IMG/VR virus record: IMGVR_UViG_3300025674_000063
Location: 1 to 51,504 of that record
Origin: a virus
Strand: one strand, 5' to 3'
Length of the DNA stretch: 51,504 bases
Positions 43,733-50,423 of this stretch are shown here, piece after piece. A model generated the notes under the pieces. That model was not told the DNA's origin and searched no databases. It was given only the letters and a program-made list of their open reading frames with translations. The position numbers and the translations under genes are program-made. Each line of letters begins with the position of its first letter. Position 1 is the first letter of the stretch.

Positions 43733-44647
43733 ATGTCAACGTATAATTCATCTGACATACCTGTGTTGCAAGTCCAACTTGACACTGTTCAGCAGGAAAT
43801 TACATATAATGGGATGTCAAAGACCATCCCTGACAGTCTCTGGAAGGATGAGATTGCACCATTCTTGTATCCTCTATGGGATAGTGACAAGGATAAACTA
43901 ATTATGTTTAGTTGGTTTACTAATGAAACATATTATGCTAAGCGTAGACGCTTCAAGAAGAACTTTAAGACTGGTGAATATGAATGGGTTGACTATGAGA
44001 TGGAGCAACTTGGTGCTGCTGAAGGTCTCGCACTAAAGAATAAACTAGTAGAATCATATTATCTTATTGATTCTATTGAGAACACTGAGTTCCAACTAGA
44101 ACTCACACGCATGTATCAAAAGCAGAAGGAAGTTTCTCCATTCAGTCTAAGACTTGCAAGAAACTTCCTGCTGTCTGAAACTGACTGGGCACTGGCATCT
44201 GATTCTCCACTCGGTGCTGAAGATAGAGAACTATACACAGTGTACAGACAGAAACTGAGAGAATTAACTGATCAAACTGAGTTTTCTGTAGATCCTGAAT
44301 CTACTAAATTTCCTATTTCTCCAGATTTTTATAAAAATGTATATTCTGTAGATTATCCTGGTGAAGGATATTTGACAACTGAAACTCAGTATCTTCCTAT
44401 TGGAAAACATTATTTGAAACTATTCAGAGAAAAGATTGCAAACTATCTGGTTCTGAAGTCTCTTACTGAGAGTAATTATTTCAGCAGACTGCTGCTAGAA
44501 TATGATAAAGTACAGAATGGTTCTCAAGTACAAGATGCACCAACTGAACTTGAACTCACAGATGAACAAAAAGCAGAAAGAAGAGAGTGGTTAGAAGACT
44601 TTATTAAAAACCTTGAAAATCAAATGGATGATGGAGCAGGAGCATGA
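43733..44647 (+). CDS. Phage tail assembly chaperone-like protein
   Basis: 304 residues. The segment ARNFLLSETDWALASDSPLG followed by YRQKLRELTDQ matches the Phage_tail_APC type domain (RNxLLxxTDWTxLPDxPL...WxxYRQxLRDL), found in tail fibre assembly proteins. The N-terminus contains IAPFLYPLWDSDKDKLIMF, the C-terminus an acidic coiled coil. Probably a chaperone for the fibre proteins just upstream. ATGA overlap with the next gene. Confidence 0.72.
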   Translation: MSTYNSSDIPVLQVQLDTVQQEITYNGMSKTIPDSLWKDEIAPFLYPLWDSDKDKLIMFSWFTNETYYAKRRRFKKNFKTGEYEWVDYEMEQLGAAEGLALKNKLVESYYLIDSIENTEFQLELTRMYQKQKEVSPFSLRLARNFLLSETDWALASDSPLGAEDRELYTVYRQKLRELTDQTEFSVDPESTKFPISPDFYKNVYSVDYPGEGYLTTETQYLPIGKHYLKLFREKIANYLVLKSLTESNYFSRLLLEYDKVQNGSQVQDAPTELELTDEQKAERREWLEDFIKNLENQMDDGAGA

Positions 44648-45006
44648 TTGTACAAGGTAACGAACTACAATTATTTGATTTGATTGCATCATATGCACAG
44701 AGATATCAGTGTGTGCTGGTATACTTTGACCTCACAAAATATAATCAACTAGACGAAGCAAAGAAGAATGTGGTTAATGCATTCTATTCTGAATTTATTG
44801 ATGATTACATTTTAGACATCATGAAGCAGGGGTTGTTTAATACAATTAGATTTGAAGATGAAACAATTGCTTCACTCAATGCTGGATCGTGGTTCCCATC
44901 ACCAGAGTATTGTCCTGATGAAGATCATTACATTCATGCATATGTTGTAGATGCATATGGTGATATTGTTTGGCAGAACACAGCGAGACCATTGACAGAC
45001 GGTTAG
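44644..45006 (+). CDS. Hypothetical protein (120 aa) after the chaperone gene
   Basis: Translationally coupled (ATGA) to the chaperone-like gene. Acidic, with aromatic-rich strands (YAQRYQCVLVYFDLTKYN, WFPSPEYCPDEDHYIHAYVVD). No family recognised; may assist fibre assembly. Confidence 0.6.
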   Translation: MIVQGNELQLFDLIASYAQRYQCVLVYFDLTKYNQLDEAKKNVVNAFYSEFIDDYILDIMKQGLFNTIRFEDETIASLNAGSWFPSPEYCPDEDHYIHAYVVDAYGDIVWQNTARPLTDG

Positions 45007-45043
45007 TACCTGTGCTACTGTGGTAGGACATTGCTGAGACAAA

Positions 45044-45223
45044 ATGAACAGTCCTACAAAAAGTGAATTGATGCATTTGCAACTCCAAGCGATGCTGAGA
45101 GAGAATTCATTCCCCGAAGATGAATTGAAGTATCTTGGTGAGGAAGATGGAGAGCATTGGTATCTCGTAGCAGGTGAGCATAGGGTGCCAGTGACTCAGA
45201 TTGAGGAAGTCAATCCAGTTTGA
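45044..45223 (+). CDS. Small hypothetical protein (59 aa)
   Basis: ATG 45044 to TGA 45223, MNSPTKSELMHLQLQAML... ending IEEVNPV. Acidic, with a helix then a small beta segment (HWYLVAGEHRVPV). Too short for family assignment. Its stop lies within the inverted repeat CAGTT-TGAG-AACTG that starts the next regulatory cassette. Confidence 0.55.
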   Translation: MNSPTKSELMHLQLQAMLRENSFPEDELKYLGEEDGEHWYLVAGEHRVPVTQIEEVNPV

Positions 45224-45280
45224 GAACTGTCCATCCCACCCCCAGGCGGGATGGTTTTGCCCTTATACTACTAAGGTAGT
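45216..45280 (+). promoter_or_regulatory. Repeated regulatory cassette, copy A
   Basis: Perfect inverted repeat CAGTT-TGAG-AACTG (45216-45229); 9-mer GAACTGTCC (45224-45232); hairpin CCATCCC/GGGATGG with TTTT (45231-45258); -10 TATACT at 45264-45269, exactly 31 nt after the 9-mer; dyad ACTAC-TAAG-GTAGT (45267-45280) over the -10. No consensus -35, which suggests an activator. Confidence 0.65.
45231..45258 (+). terminator. Terminator inside cassette A
   Basis: 7-bp stem CCATCCC / GGGATGG, loop of 10, then TTTT. Sits 7 nt after the 59-residue gene. Confidence 0.7.
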
Positions 45281-45294
45281 CAAGGGAACGACCC

Positions 45295-45450
45295 ATGATC
45301 ACTGACAACACGGAAACCAAGCAACTTCGCCGCCAGATTCTCAACAGTATCGAATCATACGACATTGAGTTGCTGAAGCGTATTGCTTACGAGTGCCGTT
45401 GTGAAGAATACGGCATCTATCCTGACCACACCTACACTTCTCTCGCCTGA
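45295..45450 (+). CDS. Small hypothetical protein (51 aa)
   Basis: ATG 45295 behind cassette A; MITDNTETKQLRRQILNSIE... ending YTSLA. Helical with a CRC pair. Stop TGA overlaps the next ATG (TGATG). Early small gene; function unknown. Confidence 0.6.
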   Translation: MITDNTETKQLRRQILNSIESYDIELLKRIAYECRCEEYGIYPDHTYTSLA

Positions 45451-45614
45451 TGATGACTAAAGCACAAATCCTCAAGGTTGTGAAGACTACGGCAGTTCCC
45501 TACTGCCTCACCCGCGAAGAAAAGTTCCAAGTTTTTATCAATGTGTGTGATAACATGTTGAATGAAGGACGCATCACTCTTGCTCAACACGATCGCTGGA
45601 CCAATGTTTTCTAA
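45450..45614 (+). CDS. Small hypothetical protein (54 aa)
   Basis: ATG 45450 or 45453 to TAA 45614: MMTKAQILKVVKTTAVPYCL... ending DRWTNVF. Basic N-terminal helix, then TREEKFQVFINVCDNMLNEG, reminiscent of small EF-like helical proteins without a clear match. Overlaps the next gene by 11 nt. Confidence 0.55.
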   Translation: MMTKAQILKVVKTTAVPYCLTREEKFQVFINVCDNMLNEGRITLAQHDRWTNVF

Positions 45615-45750
45615 AGAAGATCTTGAGTTTGTTGATTTTCTTTTCGGCAAACTCCTCACTCACACCGACACTGATATGATTGACCTACAGGATGATGATT
45701 CCTGTGATGACCACATTCGATTCGAACAACTGTCTCTGCTAGAAGTATGA
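45604..45750 (+). CDS. Small acidic hypothetical protein (48 aa)
   Basis: ATG 45604 is preferred over 45562, which would overlap the previous gene by 53 nt. MFSKEDLEFVDFLFGKLL... with a DLQDDDSCDD acidic stretch. Stop overlaps the next start (ATGA). Confidence 0.5.
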   Translation: MFSKEDLEFVDFLFGKLLTHTDTDMIDLQDDDSCDDHIRFEQLSLLEV

Positions 45751-46028
45751 CACAAGGCACGCTCCCTCCTCGACACACACTCACAGTTCGTGAGTATGCT
45801 GCTCTGGAACCATTTTACAAAGCACAACGCCCTCACGATGATGTGATGACATGGAGGCAACTTCGTGCTGCTGGTGCCAAACCTAAACCCAAAGAAGATC
45901 CTGCACTCAAATTCGTTTGCGTAGCATTCAATACAGCATACGGTGCAGAACTAGACTATTCTAAAGTAGAAAACAAACCCAAGAAAGAAGAACCCACTCC
46001 CGCTGACTCACATGCCACTGACTGCTGA
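45747..46028 (+). CDS. Hypothetical protein (93 aa)
   Basis: Starts at an ATGA overlap. LTVREYAALEPFYKAQRPHDD, TWRQLRAAGAKPKPKED, and a Lys/Glu/Pro-rich C-terminal tail. No family recognised. Overlaps the putative endonuclease gene by 17 nt, so all of 45295-47351 reads as one unit. Confidence 0.55.
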   Translation: MTQGTLPPRHTLTVREYAALEPFYKAQRPHDDVMTWRQLRAAGAKPKPKEDPALKFVCVAFNTAYGAELDYSKVENKPKKEEPTPADSHATDC

Positions 46029-46632
46029 ACAAGGTTACAAAATCCGCGAAGAATACTCTGACATCAAAGAGAAAGCAGTCTGTGATGCTCATGGACTGAC
46101 TCAAGTTGGTGGATCACGCACTAAGATTGATGGTCAGAGTGGTGATGTTCGCAAGAGCATCAAGAATGCTAGCGGCACTTCTACCCAGGTGCATCTAACC
46201 ACACAAAAACATTTTATGGAAACCCTAGGCATTACTGGGTTGTCCGCTGCATTTATTCGTCATTTCTGTGGCAACGCGGAGTATGATTACAATGGTAAGG
46301 ATCGTCGCACCATCAAAGAGATTGATCCTGCTCAGGTAGAGGCATTCAAGCAATTCCTTGATGCCAACAAAGAGAAGATTGTTGATCTGATCATTCGTAA
46401 TGGTGATGACATTACTCATGTAGTATACAACCACATGCCAACTCAAGAGTATGAGTTGACCTATCAGGAGATCCTTGATAAGATTAAGGATGCAGAGTGG
46501 AAATTCTTGAGTGGGGGTGTACACCTCAAACTTGGTAGTAAGACTCTGTTTCACTTCCAGCGTGAGGGTAAAAAATCCAAATCCAACCGCTATAATGTTC
46601 TCTGGCACATTCATCTCAACCTGTTTGTATGA
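46012..46632 (+). CDS. Possible restriction-type endonuclease (206 aa)
   Basis: Overlaps the downstream DNA methyltransferase by 4 nt (ATGA), the arrangement expected of a restriction-modification pair. The region KIDGQSGDVRKSIKNASGTS (residues 38-57) has Asp residues, then K48-S-I-K51, and STQVHLTTQKHFMETLGI; a D-x(n)-x-I-K pattern of this type occurs in the PD-(D/E)XK cores of some type II enzymes. This is pattern-level evidence only. It could instead be a methylation-linked protein of other function. C-terminus is basic (HFQREGKKSKSNRY). Confidence 0.45.
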   Translation: MPLTAEQGYKIREEYSDIKEKAVCDAHGLTQVGGSRTKIDGQSGDVRKSIKNASGTSTQVHLTTQKHFMETLGITGLSAAFIRHFCGNAEYDYNGKDRRTIKEIDPAQVEAFKQFLDANKEKIVDLIIRNGDDITHVVYNHMPTQEYELTYQEILDKIKDAEWKFLSGGVHLKLGSKTLFHFQREGKKSKSNRYNVLWHIHLNLFV

Positions 46633-47351
46633 TTATCAATAAAGACTGTATCGAAGGTATGCGTGAGTTGGATGACAACTCTATTGATTGTATCATCACA
46701 TCTCCTCCATACAACAAGAAAGGTCTGCTTGGTAATGTTAAGCGTGGTAATCAGATCTGGGGTAAGTTTAACATTGATTATTCTACCTACGGTGATGATA
46801 TGCCAGAGGAAGAGTATCAGGCATGGATGGTAGCATTCTTGAATGAGTGTCACAGGGTGATCAAAGATGATGGTAGCATCTTCTTCAATCACAAACCACG
46901 ACGACACAAGAATAGATGCTACCTGCCTACAGATTTCATTGCACATAGTGATGCACAACTGTATCAACTTATCATCTGGGACAGACGCAACTCACCTAAC
47001 ATTCGCAATGATATTCTAGTGCCATGCACTGAACACATCTATTGGTTCTGTAAAAAGAAACCCAAGGTGTTTCGTGATGCTGTTGACCCACAGTATCGTG
47101 GTGAAGTATGGGTGATTCCACCTGACCGCCAGAAGCAGCATCCTGCCCCCTTCCCTGAGCAGTTGGTACGCAACTGCATCCAACTCACTACAGAGGCATC
47201 AGAGACGGTCCTAGACCCCTTTCTGGGGTCAGGCACCACTGCCCTGGTGGCGCAGTCGCTGGATCGTAAGTGGATGGGGTTCGAGATTGATGAAGAATAC
47301 ATTAAGATTGCTGCACAACGCACCAAATCTAGTTTATTATCGTTTACATAG
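46629..47351 (+). CDS. DNA N6-adenine/N4-cytosine methyltransferase
   Basis: 240 residues. Motif order is that of beta-class amino-methyltransferases: catalytic TSPPY (residues 24-28) first, then the SAM-binding motif DPFLGSGTTALVAQSLDRKW and GFEIDEEY near the C-terminus. MPEEEYQAWMVAFLNECHRVIKDDGSIFFNH matches the family between these motifs. TSPPY occurs in both N4-cytosine and N6-adenine enzymes, so the target base is open. Phage MTases usually protect phage DNA from host restriction; the partner at 46012 raises the possibility of an active restriction system. Confidence 0.9.
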   Translation: MIINKDCIEGMRELDDNSIDCIITSPPYNKKGLLGNVKRGNQIWGKFNIDYSTYGDDMPEEEYQAWMVAFLNECHRVIKDDGSIFFNHKPRRHKNRCYLPTDFIAHSDAQLYQLIIWDRRNSPNIRNDILVPCTEHIYWFCKKKPKVFRDAVDPQYRGEVWVIPPDRQKQHPAPFPEQLVRNCIQLTTEASETVLDPFLGSGTTALVAQSLDRKWMGFEIDEEYIKIAAQRTKSSLLSFT

Positions 47352-47362
47352 TATTACCACGC

Positions 47363-47368
47363 TAGACT
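47363..47368 (+). promoter_or_regulatory. Weak -10-like element before 47372
   Basis: TAGACT within the palindrome TAG-A-CTA (47363-47369), like the -10 of the cassette at 48803. Only 4 nt before the ATG and without the 9-mer at the cassette spacing, so low confidence. Confidence 0.25.
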
Positions 47369-47371
47369 ACC

Positions 47372-47554
47372 ATGGATTACCAAAAACACGATAAGCGTAG
47401 AGATGCCCTTGGTCTCTTCTACGAGAGTGTCCTAAAACCAGATCCAGAGTTGCGCCAGTGTGCTCATAACCAAGAATGTTTCCATGAGTTGATGGAATGG
47501 CGCTCTGAAGTGCTAGAATACCTTGACCGTCGCCGTAATGAGGAGTTTAACTAA
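47372..47554 (+). CDS. Small hypothetical protein (60 aa)
   Basis: MDYQKHDKRRDALGLFYESV..., charged helical, ends RRRNEEFN. One-base stop/start overlap (TAATG) with the next gene. No family recognised. Confidence 0.6.
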   Translation: MDYQKHDKRRDALGLFYESVLKPDPELRQCAHNQECFHELMEWRSEVLEYLDRRRNEEFN

Positions 47555-47862
47555 TGACTGACTGGAAAGCAGAGTATGCACGACAGCGTAAAGATCGCCT
47601 AGCAGACACGCTTAATGAATATCTTGAGGATGACGAAGTTAGTGTCCTTCTGTTCTATAATGATTTGAAGGATGAGATTAACGAGATCATCAAATATCAT
47701 GATAAGCGTAAAGCAAATGCTACTGCAGCGATGGAATTGATCATGGGTCATCGTCCAGTTAATTTAGATGACGAACCAGTTGACAAACCCAACTCATATG
47801 AGTATGCTGCACACATCACCATGAGTGACATCGCTAAGTTCAACAAAGGATCTACTCTATGA
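47554..47862 (+). CDS. Hypothetical protein (102 aa)
   Basis: Helical N-terminal two thirds (DWKAEYARQRKDRLADTLNE, LLFYNDLKDEINEIIKYHDK). No recognised domain. ATGA overlap with the next gene. Genes of this size and charge are typical of the early accessory region of cyanomyoviruses. Confidence 0.6.
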   Translation: MTDWKAEYARQRKDRLADTLNEYLEDDEVSVLLFYNDLKDEINEIIKYHDKRKANATAAMELIMGHRPVNLDDEPVDKPNSYEYAAHITMSDIAKFNKGSTL

Positions 47863-48029
47863 ATCGTTACCGCATCCTCTGGAAGCGTTTGAAGAAACCA
47901 GGATACTCTGCACAACAGCAAGTTGTGATGTATGATCTGGATGACATTGCACATTTCATTAAACATTTGGAGAAGGATCCGAAGGTAACAGGTGCTATTG
48001 ATGTGGTGCCGTGTCTCGGGGACAGTTGA
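47859..48029 (+). CDS. Small hypothetical protein (56 aa)
   Basis: ATG 47859 to TGA 48029: MNRYRILWKRLKKPGYSAQQ..., VVMYDLDDIAHFIKHLEKDP, ends VVPCLGDS. Beta-alpha-beta-like arrangement. Its stop lies in the inverted repeat beginning cassette C. Confidence 0.58.
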   Translation: MNRYRILWKRLKKPGYSAQQQVVMYDLDDIAHFIKHLEKDPKVTGAIDVVPCLGDS

Positions 48030-48088
48030 AGAAGTGTCACAGGGGGTCGTCAGACCCCTTTTCCATGCTGTATGATTACAAGGTAATC
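48023..48088 (+). promoter_or_regulatory. Repeated regulatory cassette, copy C
   Basis: Imperfect repeat CAGTT-GAAG-AAGTG (48023-48036); 9-mer GAAGTGTCA (48031-48039); hairpin GGGGTC-GTCA-GACCCC with TTTT (48043-48062); -10 TATGAT at 48071-48076, exactly 31 nt after the 9-mer; dyad GATTAC-AAG-GTAATC (48074-48088). The start of the hairpin region (GTGTCACAGGGGGT) closely matches the gp32 copy (GTGGCACAGGGGGT). Confidence 0.68.
48043..48062 (+). terminator. Terminator inside cassette C
   Basis: Perfect 6-bp G/C-rich stem GGGGTC/GACCCC, tetraloop GTCA, then TTTT, 13 nt after the preceding stop. Confidence 0.8.
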
Positions 48089-48099
48089 GAGAGACACCA

Positions 48100-48339
48100 A
48101 TGCAACTCCAAACCTCTGCCCTTCAGATCGACTTCTACCCTGTCGCTGGTGGCAAGCGTTTTGTTAAGCGTATCATCTGGCACCCCACTGAAGAACTCTC
48201 TCAGATGACTTCTTTCACCACTCGTGTCAAGTCTGACGCTCTCTACGACATCCGTCAGTATCTCGCCAACGGTGCTGAGGTCACTGATTTCAACACTGAA
48301 GCATATGCTGGCAAAGATTACTCCCCCGTGTACTGCTGA
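48100..48339 (+). CDS. Small hypothetical protein (79 aa)
   Basis: Behind cassette C. Beta-rich start (LQTSALQIDFYPVAGGKRFV), then ELSQMTSFTTRVKSDALYDIRQYLANGAEV. GC-rich host-like codons suggest high expression. No family recognised. TGATG coupling to the next gene. Confidence 0.65.
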   Translation: MQLQTSALQIDFYPVAGGKRFVKRIIWHPTEELSQMTSFTTRVKSDALYDIRQYLANGAEVTDFNTEAYAGKDYSPVYC

Positions 48340-48620
48340 TGATTGATTTTCCACATGTCCCGCCTAAAGGATACTCTTACGAATATGACACTCCCTCTCG
48401 TGGTGTTGTTCGTATTTGGATTGTTAACCATTATCAATTTAGTTACACTTCCGAGCAAGTTAAATCCATCTGGGGATTCTACAAACCTAAAACAAAAAAA
48501 TACTACGCACCTATCAACTCAATCAAAGTAGGAGATATGGTTGACATTCAGGATACCACACCCTATAGTGCTATGCAGATACTTAAACCACTCAAACCAT
48601 CTGTGCTTCAATTTCTATGA
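48339..48620 (+). CDS. Hypothetical protein (93 aa)
   Basis: Tyr-rich beta protein: GYSYEYDTPSRGVVRIWIVN, QVKSIWGFYKPKTKKYYAP, INSIKVGDMVDI. The middle suggests a small all-beta fold. No family recognised. Overlaps the next gene by 4 nt. Confidence 0.62.
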   Translation: MIDFPHVPPKGYSYEYDTPSRGVVRIWIVNHYQFSYTSEQVKSIWGFYKPKTKKYYAPINSIKVGDMVDIQDTTPYSAMQILKPLKPSVLQFL

Positions 48621-48799
48621 CCATGAAACATGTTGACATTACTCTCAGTGAGGCAGAACTTAAGTTTCTGATTGACTTGATGTGGGGTGCTCCGATTTCT
48701 ATTGTAAAGAATACAGCAGATCGGCATGGCATCCACGATTATGACCTGGAAGGACACCTTGCAAAGTGTCTGGGATACATGTATTTGGGCAACGACTGA
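48617..48799 (+). CDS. Small hypothetical protein (60 aa)
   Basis: MTMKHVDITLSEAELKFLID..., with two helices and a HGIHDYDLEGHLAKCLG segment. The LSEAELKFLIDLM helix is common in small phage regulators, but no family is recognised. Its 3' end contains the 9-mer AAAGTGTCT of cassette I. Confidence 0.58.
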   Translation: MTMKHVDITLSEAELKFLIDLMWGAPISIVKNTADRHGIHDYDLEGHLAKCLGYMYLGND

Positions 48800-48810
48800 C
48801 CTTAGACTAA
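48763..48810 (+). promoter_or_regulatory. Repeated regulatory cassette, copy I
   Basis: 9-mer AAAGTGTCT (48763-48771) inside the preceding gene, 31 nt, then -10 TAGACT (48803-48808) within the palindrome TTAG-A-CTAA (48802-48810). No terminator hairpin in this copy. Confidence 0.5.
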
Positions 48811-48831
48811 CCAAGTAACCAACGCAAACCA

Positions 48832-49002
48832 ATGAACGACGCTTTCAATTTCTACTCCACGACCGATGATGTTATGCTTGATCGTAAATTGCTTGAATTG
48901 CTCGACAGTCAAGAGATGGACTTCGAAGATGACATCATGGATCTGAATGATCGTTGGTCTCATGAGGAACTATCTGCTGAAGTTCGATCGATTTTGTTCT
49001 GA
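48832..49002 (+). CDS. Small acidic hypothetical protein (56 aa)
   Basis: ATG 48832 to TGA 49002: MNDAFNFYSTTDDVMLDRKL... ending VRSILF. Very acidic (DFEDDIMDLNDR), helical; could be a DNA mimic or polymerase-binding peptide, but that is speculation. Confidence 0.55.
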   Translation: MNDAFNFYSTTDDVMLDRKLLELLDSQEMDFEDDIMDLNDRWSHEELSAEVRSILF

Positions 49003-49004
49003 TC

Positions 49005-49160
49005 ATGTCTAAAAATCCTATGCTTTATGTCTTATTTGTGCTGGTTGCCATGACATCCATGAAAATGGTATATCAGGGAGAGAGTAAGATTGAACAGATG
49101 GAGCGTCTTGCTCGCGTCTGTGCCACACTACCACAACCACACCCTGACTGTGCCAGTTGA
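49005..49160 (+). CDS. Small membrane protein (51 aa)
   Basis: ATG 49005 to TGA 49160. One N-terminal hydrophobic segment (MLYVLFVLVAMTSMKMV) then a polar tail with CATLPQPHPDCAS. Single-pass inner-membrane protein. Stop lies inside the inverted repeat of cassette B. Confidence 0.58.
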   Translation: MSKNPMLYVLFVLVAMTSMKMVYQGESKIEQMERLARVCATLPQPHPDCAS

Positions 49161-49218
49161 GGAACTGTCCCACGAGGCGCTGGACTTGCTCTGATCTGCC
49201 CTATACTGATTACATCAG
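49154..49218 (+). promoter_or_regulatory. Repeated regulatory cassette, copy B
   Basis: Perfect inverted repeat CAGTT-GAGG-AACTG (49154-49167); 9-mer GAACTGTCC (49162-49170), identical to copy A; 31 nt; -10 TATACT (49202-49207); dyad CTGAT-TAC-ATCAG (49206-49218). The leader GAGGGACACCACCC before ATG resembles copies A and C. Confidence 0.68.
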
Positions 49219-49233
49219 CGAGGGACACCACCC

Positions 49234-49446
49234 ATGACCTACTCACACTACCGCATCGAGATCGACATGCCTGAGACCGAGATCCCCATCGTGTATTTCC
49301 GTAAGGTCAAGCGTTGCACCACTGCCAAGGGCATGGATCGTCAGCACAATCGTATGGTGAACGAGGCATGTGATGCCTGGCGTCAGTATGACTTCAAGCG
49401 TCTCACCGTGTCCCGTGTGCCAGCTAGCGAAGTGGTCCCTGCCTGA
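49234..49446 (+). CDS. Small hypothetical protein (70 aa)
   Basis: Behind cassette B, with AGGGA upstream. Beta then helix: HYRIEIDMPETEIPIVYFRK, MDRQHNRMVNEACDAWRQYD. GC-rich codons. No family recognised. The last codons carry the 9-mer-like GAAGTGGTC of cassette D. Confidence 0.62.
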   Translation: MTYSHYRIEIDMPETEIPIVYFRKVKRCTTAKGMDRQHNRMVNEACDAWRQYDFKRLTVSRVPASEVVPA

Positions 49447-49483
49447 CCCACAGGCACTCATTTCACCCTATACTGATCTCAGT
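49429..49483 (+). promoter_or_regulatory. Repeated regulatory cassette, copy D
   Basis: GAAGTGGTC (49429-49437) ends 31 nt before -10 TATACT (49469-49474). Hairpin GCCTG/CAGGC (49441-49455) lies between, and palindrome ACTGA-TC-TCAGT (49472-49483) covers the -10. CACCCTATACT matches the sequence before other -10 boxes of the set. Confidence 0.5.
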
Positions 49484-49495
49484 TCAGACAACGAC

Positions 49496-49849
49496 ATGAC
49501 CACCACCTTCGCCCAGTTCGCTTCCGAGCAAACCGCCCGCAACACCATTTACCTTAACATTGTTAAGTATGGTATGATGCTGTGTGATGCTCTCCAGCAA
49601 GATGCTCCTGATGGTTATCACTACTCCCTGGACTCTTCTGGTCGTAAGTATCACAAAGTCTTCATGCACATTGGTGATCGCCGCGATAGCATCCACGCTT
49701 TCATTGATAAAACGACTGGTGAAGTGTACAAACCTGCTAGCATCAAAGCACCTGCTAAAGGTGTTCGTTACAATCTCCTGATCATGAGCGAGCGCGAAGA
49801 GATGCTTGAGAAGTGTGACTGGTCGGGTGGTTATCTGTACATGCGTTGA
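49496..49849 (+). CDS. Hypothetical protein (117 aa)
   Basis: ATG 49496, after cassette D; longer starts cross the promoter. Two-part protein: helix SEQTARNTIYLNIVKYGMML, then strands YHKVFMHIGDRRDSIHAFID and KTTGEVYKPASIKAPAKGVR. The last motif is familiar from small proteins conserved in marine cyanomyoviruses, function unknown. Its stop overlaps the -35 of the next promoter. Confidence 0.65.
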   Translation: MTTTFAQFASEQTARNTIYLNIVKYGMMLCDALQQDAPDGYHYSLDSSGRKYHKVFMHIGDRRDSIHAFIDKTTGEVYKPASIKAPAKGVRYNLLIMSEREEMLEKCDWSGGYLYMR

Positions 49850-49874
49850 CATTCCGCGCTTTTCCTGCTAAATT
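49846..49874 (+). promoter_or_regulatory. Sigma-70 promoter for 49900 gene
   Basis: Consensus -35 TTGACA (49846-49851), 17-nt spacer, extended -10 TGC-TAAATT (49866-49874). The upstream stop TGA is inside the -35, as at gp32. Confidence 0.8.
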
Positions 49875-49899
49875 ACTACAGAGTTCAAACGCTTCTAAC

Positions 49900-50133
49900 A
49901 TGACTGTTCCTGGTTACTATCTGGTTGTCAATGAGCAAGCATTTGCTCTTGAAGAAGACGGTATCACTGTCTTTGGTGCTCCTGTCAACACTGATGGCAC
50001 TGTCGATTGGGATTGTGCCTATGATTTCGATCCTTGTGAGGAAGATGTTGAGTATGTTGCTCACATGTCCAAACTGCTGATTGATGCTGCTAAACTGTAC
50101 TACGAACACAATGTTGAGGTCTTTATCAAATGA
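49900..50133 (+). CDS. Small acidic hypothetical protein (77 aa)
   Basis: ATG 49900; the upstream in-frame ATG at 49846 lies in the promoter and is rejected. TVPGYYLVVNEQAFALEEDG, then WDCAYDFDPCEEDVEYVAHM helix. Acidic throughout. No family recognised. ATGA overlap with the next gene. Confidence 0.62.
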   Translation: MTVPGYYLVVNEQAFALEEDGITVFGAPVNTDGTVDWDCAYDFDPCEEDVEYVAHMSKLLIDAAKLYYEHNVEVFIK

Positions 50134-50423
50134 GTTTGAGACTTGGTAATCAAATCCTGAAGCAACAACGGACATCACCCATTGTTGTTCAGCACATCAA
50201 AGAGTTGATGCTGCCTATTCAAACACGATACAGTCGTGGTGAATACAACACCAAGGTCAGCACCGTTGCTGATCCGTATGACCGAGAGTATCGTACATTC
50301 TGGCGATACCAGGCATTCTTCACATTAGAATTTGTGAAGGCGATTTGCGATTCTCTCCCTCGTGATGTAGAATTCGTTCGTTACGACCACCTGACCAACA
50401 CTCTGACTCTGAACAAACTATGA
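50130..50423 (+). CDS. Hypothetical protein (97 aa)
   Basis: Basic N-terminal half (RLGNQILKQQRTSPIVVQHI), then FWRYQAFFTLEFVKAICDSL. Possibly nucleic-acid binding by charge. No family recognised. ATGA overlap to the next gene. Confidence 0.6.
   Translation: MSLRLGNQILKQQRTSPIVVQHIKELMLPIQTRYSRGEYNTKVSTVADPYDREYRTFWRYQAFFTLEFVKAICDSLPRDVEFVRYDHLTNTLTLNKL

Noticed and set aside
49810-49818. GAAGTGTGA as another cassette 9-mer
   Set aside because: It lies 50 nt from the nearest -10 instead of 31 and is explained by Glu-Lys-Cys-Asp codons.
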